NCBI GenBank assembly: GCA_001798455.1 | Contig: MGSI01000057.1 | Location: 10,459 to 18,219 of the forward strand | Direction: 5' to 3' | DNA length: 7,761 bases | Source: Deltaproteobacteria bacterium RIFCSPLOWO2_02_FULL_57_26 | Lineage (GTDB): Bacteria; Desulfobacterota; Binatia; UBA9968 | Shown here: positions 4,962 to 7,761 of the stretch, piece after piece | Layout: the number at the start of each line of letters is the position of its first letter | Numbering within the stretch: the stretch's first letter is position 1 | Made by a program: the position numbers and the translations under genes | The notes under the pieces: model-generated | Database searches by the model: none | Seen by the model: the letters and a program-made list of their open reading frames with translations, nothing else | What the model was told of the DNA's origin: nothing

Positions 4962-5378
4962 CTACCGGATAATCTCGGTAAAACCGGCTATCGAGACCGT
5001 CGTCTGGTAAAAACCGCCCGGGCGGGAAGGTAACGGTGGAGACGGCTCGTAGCTGAACGGCGCGCTGCCACCAGGGGCAATCTCCTTCTCCACGGTGTGA
5101 TAGACGGCCCTTCCTACCTCATCGGTCCCCGGCCGAAACTCGTTTTTCCACTGCCAGAGGTGACGGATGAGCAACTGGACGTCACGAACCGCGTGCTTCG
5201 TCTGGTTGACCAGCTCGCCGGAGATCTTCCCGTCCTTGATCGCCACGTTGCGTAAGACAACCACCTCCGCGGCCTTTTCCGCGGGAACGAGAGTGGCCGG
5301 GATAGCGGTCTCAGCCTGCAGCCAGGTCATCGCCGCCATGATTGCAATCGCGCCGAGATGCCGAACCCAGAGTCTCAT
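4962..5378 (-). CDS. Small exported protein of unknown function (FxLYD-like fold possible)
   Basis: The predicted product has 138 residues from an ATG at 5378, preceded by GGGGGTGAGG about 8 nt upstream; a GTG at 5390 would add four residues. The N-terminus RLWVRHLGAIAIMAAMTWLQA looks like a signal peptide, with cleavage possible near residues 20-28. The mature part contains VVLRNVAIKDGKISGELVNQT, VRDVQLLIRHLWQWKNEFRP, and APGGSAPFSYEPSPPLPSRP ending in VSIAGFTEII. The pattern 'gene product supports residual interaction: GELVNxT...VRDVxLLxR' is typical of small beta-sandwich proteins related to the FxLYD type, which are found outside the membrane, but I cannot name a function. It has its own promoter and stands alone between the kinase and the sigma-54 activator. 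Export is likely; the fold is a guess from motif shape. Confidence 0.75.
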   Translation of the reverse strand: MRLWVRHLGAIAIMAAMTWLQAETAIPATLVPAEKAAEVVVLRNVAIKDGKISGELVNQTKHAVRDVQLLIRHLWQWKNEFRPGTDEVGRAVYHTVEKEIAPGGSAPFSYEPSPPLPSRPGGFYQTTVSIAGFTEIIR

Positions 5379-5403
5379 GTTCTGCCTCACCCCCTTTTTC
5401 AGA

Positions 5404-5433
5404 GTTATAATCTTTACAGGAGGGCTCAGGCAA
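5404..5433 (-). promoter_or_regulatory. Sigma-70-type promoter for the exported-protein gene
   Basis: On the minus strand TTGCCT (5428-5433) is followed after 18 bases by TATAAC (5404-5409). The -10 matches consensus at 5 of 6 positions and the -35 is weak. The start point would fall near 5397, leaving a leader of about 19 nt before the ATG at 5378. Confidence 0.45.
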
Positions 5434-5497
5434 GGGCTTCGTAAAGAAACCTAGCCATTCCCGCCGGGGTTGGTCAATCAAAGTTAAGACAATCCGA

Positions 5498-6754
5498 CTA
5501 AGCCGAATACTTCGTCGGTATGGTGACGCGGAAGGTAGAACCTTTGTCCACTGCGCTCTCCACCTCAACCTGCCCGTGCAAAAGGTCGAGCAGGCGCTGG
5601 GCGATGGTGAGGCCAAGGCCCACCCCACCATGAGCTCCGGGAGAGGAGCTTTCAACCTGGCGGAAGGGCTCAAATATCAAGGGCAGAAACTCTTTGGGGA
5701 TCCCGACTCCGGTATCCCTTACCTCAATCTGGACCGCCTCGCCCGCGCCCAATGCGGAGGCCGCAACCTCAATCCTGCCTTTATAGGTGTATTTGACCGC
5801 ATTGAAGATGATGTTGCTTAGAATTTCCTTCACCTTGATCTTGTCCGTTTTGAATAGAGGCAGGGGTCCTTTAGCCTCCCAGATTAGCTCGACCTCCTTG
5901 CCGCTCAGACCGATGCGGAATAGCAGCTCCAGCTCCTTCCACACGTCCTCGAGCCGAAACTCCTCGACGTGGATGACGAACTGCCCCGCCTCGATGCGAG
6001 AAAGGTCTAACAAGCTGCTGATCAGGTTTAGCGCCTCCCCTGAGTTGCGCAGCGCCGTCCTAAGGCTGTCCTTTTGGCGCGGGGTCAGTTCCCCAAGAAA
6101 GCCGCCCAGAAGGATGTCTAGATTGCCGATAATGATGTGGATGGGCGTGCGAAGCTCATGGCTCGTCGTGGCGAGAAACTGAGCCTTGACCCGGTTGGCT
6201 TGCTCCAGTTTCTCGTGCAGGTTTTTCACCTCGCGCAGAACCCGGGCATTTTCGATCATGATCGCGACCGGAAAGGCGAGGGTCGTCAGCGGTTCGAGGT
6301 CCTTCTCACTCCAAGCCCCGGCCTTGCCCTTCGCGACCGTGAGCACCCCGATAAGTTCATCTCTCGCACGTAGCGGCGCGCAGGCGATCGAACGGGCCTT
6401 ATGACCAGGAAGCTGGTCTACCCGTTCGGAAAAGCGCGGCTCGTGCGCGACGTCGGGTACGACGAGTGGGCTACCGGTCTCGACCACGCATCCGACGACT
6501 CCCTCCCCGGGAGACAAGGCGATTCCCTCGAGCTTCCGCACCCCTTGTGCTGGGGCAAAGAGAAATTTTTCATACTGACCCGGGCGCTCGATGAACAGCA
6601 GGGTTGAGGCGTCGGCCCCCATCGTCGCGGCAGCAAGACGAAGCGCACCAGCGACGACCTCCTCGAACGGCATGGAGATGCCCATGAGCTCGCGAATCGC
6701 GGCAAGAACCTGAGCCTCGCTTTCGGAATGTAGAAGGGCCGGCTCCTCCTTCAT
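5498..6754 (-). CDS. Soluble GAF-domain sensor histidine kinase
   Basis: The 418-residue protein has no signal peptide or membrane segment and should be cytoplasmic. Residues about 28-172 form a GAF sensor domain (MGADASTLLFIE, GEGVVGCVVETGSPLVVPDV, RSIACAPLRARDELIGVLTV). A short coiled linker at 173-192 leads to the dimerisation domain with the H-box FLATTSHELRTP (phosphorylated His199). The ATPase domain follows: N-box EILSNIIFNAVKY at 310-322, G1 VRDTGVGIP at 345-353, F-box IFEPFRQVE at 360-368 and G2 HGGVGLGLTIA at 375-385. All catalytic motifs are present. No receiver or cognate regulator is adjacent; the sigma-54 activator about 750 bp downstream is a possible but unproven partner. Its ATG overlaps the proC stop (ATGA) and has GGGAG upstream, so it is probably co-transcribed and translationally coupled with proC. 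The signal sensed is unknown. Confidence 0.93.
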   Translation of the reverse strand: MKEEPALLHSESEAQVLAAIRELMGISMPFEEVVAGALRLAAATMGADASTLLFIERPGQYEKFLFAPAQGVRKLEGIALSPGEGVVGCVVETGSPLVVPDVAHEPRFSERVDQLPGHKARSIACAPLRARDELIGVLTVAKGKAGAWSEKDLEPLTTLAFPVAIMIENARVLREVKNLHEKLEQANRVKAQFLATTSHELRTPIHIIIGNLDILLGGFLGELTPRQKDSLRTALRNSGEALNLISSLLDLSRIEAGQFVIHVEEFRLEDVWKELELLFRIGLSGKEVELIWEAKGPLPLFKTDKIKVKEILSNIIFNAVKYTYKGRIEVAASALGAGEAVQIEVRDTGVGIPKEFLPLIFEPFRQVESSSPGAHGGVGLGLTIAQRLLDLLHGQVEVESAVDKGSTFRVTIPTKYSA

Positions 6755-7569
6755 GCTTCTCCCTTTCCCAATGCCTGGGAGCGCCGCGTGGCCTGCAAGA
6801 CTGCCTCCATGACTGTTCCCCTGAACCCTTCCCGTTCGAGAGCGTATAACCCTGCCATGGTCGTGCCTCCGGGCGAGGTCACTTCGTCTTTGAGCTGTCC
6901 CAAATGCTTCCCGCTCTCAAGAGCAATTTTGGCTGAGCCGTAAACAGTCTGCAGGGCCAATTTGAGAGCCACCTCTCGGCTGAGGCCCATTTGGACACCG
7001 CCGTCCGCCAAGGCTTCGATAAAAAGAAAAACGTAAGCAGGACCGCTACCGCTGAGGCCCGTGACCGCATCTAAATACTTTTCCTCCACGGGCAAGGCAA
7101 TGCCAAAACTGCTCAAAATCAACCCTACCCTTTCCAAGTCTCTTGCCGTGGCGTGTGCCCCGGCCGCATAGCAGGATGCCCCGGCACCCACCACACAGGG
7201 AATATTGGGCATGACTCGCACCACCCGAGCCCCCTCTGCCAAATTGCCCTCAATCCGGGAGAGCGGAACGCCCGCTGCGACCGAGATTAAGAGTTTTGTC
7301 CTGCCCAATCTTTCTGCGATTTCTTCAACCACAGGATCCACGATTTGGGGCTTAACCGCAAGGATGACGATATCTGCAAAGTCACACACCTGGCCGTTGT
7401 TCGGCGTAACTTTGATCCCTAGCGCTTTGGCAACGGACTGCCGCAAGGGCTTGCTTAAATCACTCGCCATCACTTGATCTTTATGCACCAGCCCTGCCCG
7501 GATCACCCCCCGCAGGATGGCCGAGCCGATCTTTCCCGCTCCGATCACCGCGAGCTTCTCCTTCAGCAT
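6751..7569 (-). CDS. proC: Pyrroline-5-carboxylate reductase
   Basis: ProC reduces 1-pyrroline-5-carboxylate to L-proline with NAD(P)H, the last step of proline synthesis, in the cytoplasm. The 272-residue length is normal. The Rossmann motif is GAGKIGSA at 10-17, followed by VILAVKPQ at 68-75, VMPNIP at 119-124 and the family signature VTGLSGSGPAYVFLFIEAL at 169-187, then ALQTVYGSAKI at 205-215 and SPGGTTMAGLYALE at 232-245 in the C-terminal dimerisation domain. No key residue is missing. The ATG at 7569 has AGGGG about 8 nt upstream. The stop overlaps the start of the GAF histidine kinase by 4 nt, an unusual partner. Proline is also a compatible solute, so the gene fits the osmotic theme suggested by otsA, but this is speculative since proC is usually housekeeping. 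Confidence 0.97.
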   Translation of the reverse strand: MLKEKLAVIGAGKIGSAILRGVIRAGLVHKDQVMASDLSKPLRQSVAKALGIKVTPNNGQVCDFADIVILAVKPQIVDPVVEEIAERLGRTKLLISVAAGVPLSRIEGNLAEGARVVRVMPNIPCVVGAGASCYAAGAHATARDLERVGLILSSFGIALPVEEKYLDAVTGLSGSGPAYVFLFIEALADGGVQMGLSREVALKLALQTVYGSAKIALESGKHLGQLKDEVTSPGGTTMAGLYALEREGFRGTVMEAVLQATRRSQALGKGEA

Positions 7570-7709
7570 TGGCCAACCCCTCTGAGCCCAAGTCCCAACC
7601 AGCCCATTATTAAACAGAATCCCACGAACTACTCGGGTAAGTCAAACTTGCCGATGATGCCTATAGTGAAGGAAAAAAGAAAATTACCATAATCACCCTA
7701 TCCTCCCTC

Positions 7710-7756
7710 AAATCCCCCTTTCTCCCTCTTTGGTAAAGGGGGATAGAGGGGGATTT
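7710..7756. repeat. Long near-perfect palindrome (AAATCCCCC...GGGGGATTT)
   Basis: A 22-base left arm (7710-7731) pairs with a right arm (7735-7756) across a 3-base GGT loop. Nineteen of 22 positions are complementary and two of the other three would be G-U pairs in RNA. Its arms are a C/T-rich strand and a G/A-rich strand ending in AAATCCCCC and GGGGGATTT. I recall similar dispersed palindromes in several environmental genomes. It lies 140 bp upstream of proC in non-coding DNA. The 7570-7709 stretch shows no gene and no convincing promoter. Confidence 0.7.
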
Positions 7757-7761
7757 AGGAG

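Noticed and set aside
7600..7660. TTGACT on the minus strand as a -35 for proC
   Set aside because: No acceptable -10 lies 16-18 bases downstream (GATTCT is only 3 of 6), so I did not call a promoter.
1..7761. tRNA, rRNA, CRISPR array, transposase or integrase
   Set aside because: No cloverleaf, rRNA core sequence, regularly spaced repeat or recombinase motif was found on either strand.

Overview
The window is bacterial chromosome of moderate GC content, and every recognisable gene lies on the minus strand, so the biological reading order runs from position 7761 down to 1. Several families (a DUF2934/coiled-coil protein, a sigma-54 activator with a degenerate receiver, a pseudo-receiver paired with an uncharacterised 'FFQPDVLLAAQY' protein, TctB, and an AAATCCCCC palindrome) recall poorly cultured, metagenome-type lineages such as NC10/Methylomirabilota, Rokubacteria or Nitrospirota. 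That placement is inference from memory; no phylogenetic marker is present.

Layout in transcription order. (1) 7761-5498: a long near-perfect palindrome at the window edge, then proC overlapping by 4 nt a soluble GAF histidine kinase. (2) 5433-4962: a small exported protein with its own sigma-70-like promoter. (3) 4749-3340: a sigma-54 enhancer-binding activator with an atypical receiver domain. (4) 3264-2005: a sigma-54 promoter module driving a wrecked glgC (ADP-glucose pyrophosphorylase) whose remnant runs directly into an intact coiled-coil/DUF2934 gene. (5) 2000-1: a second, architecturally matching sigma-54 promoter module driving an uncharacterised 133-aa protein, a pseudo-receiver overlapping it by 4 nt, a broken exported-protein gene, a broken tctB, and finally the start of otsA (trehalose-6-phosphate synthase), which runs off the window edge.

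The most notable feature is the pair of promoter modules. Each has a -24/-12 element with exact GG-N10-GC spacing, a 17-bp upstream site about 90 bp away (15 of 17 bases identical between copies), and a second 17-bp site 42-43 bp further upstream (14 of 17 identical). A small GC palindrome lies between the two upstream sites in both copies. This looks like a small sigma-54 regulon, plausibly controlled by the activator encoded next to it, that groups carbon storage (glycogen), osmoprotection (trehalose) and a coiled-coil stress-type protein.

The second theme is gene decay. glgC has a +1 shift in a G run, an internal deletion and a lost 3' end. An exported-protein gene has what looks like an ATG-to-ACG start mutation and is truncated into a 5'-truncated, frameshifted tctB. 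The intact genes on either side keep good ribosome binding sites, so the operons may still work as transcription units after losing their middle members.
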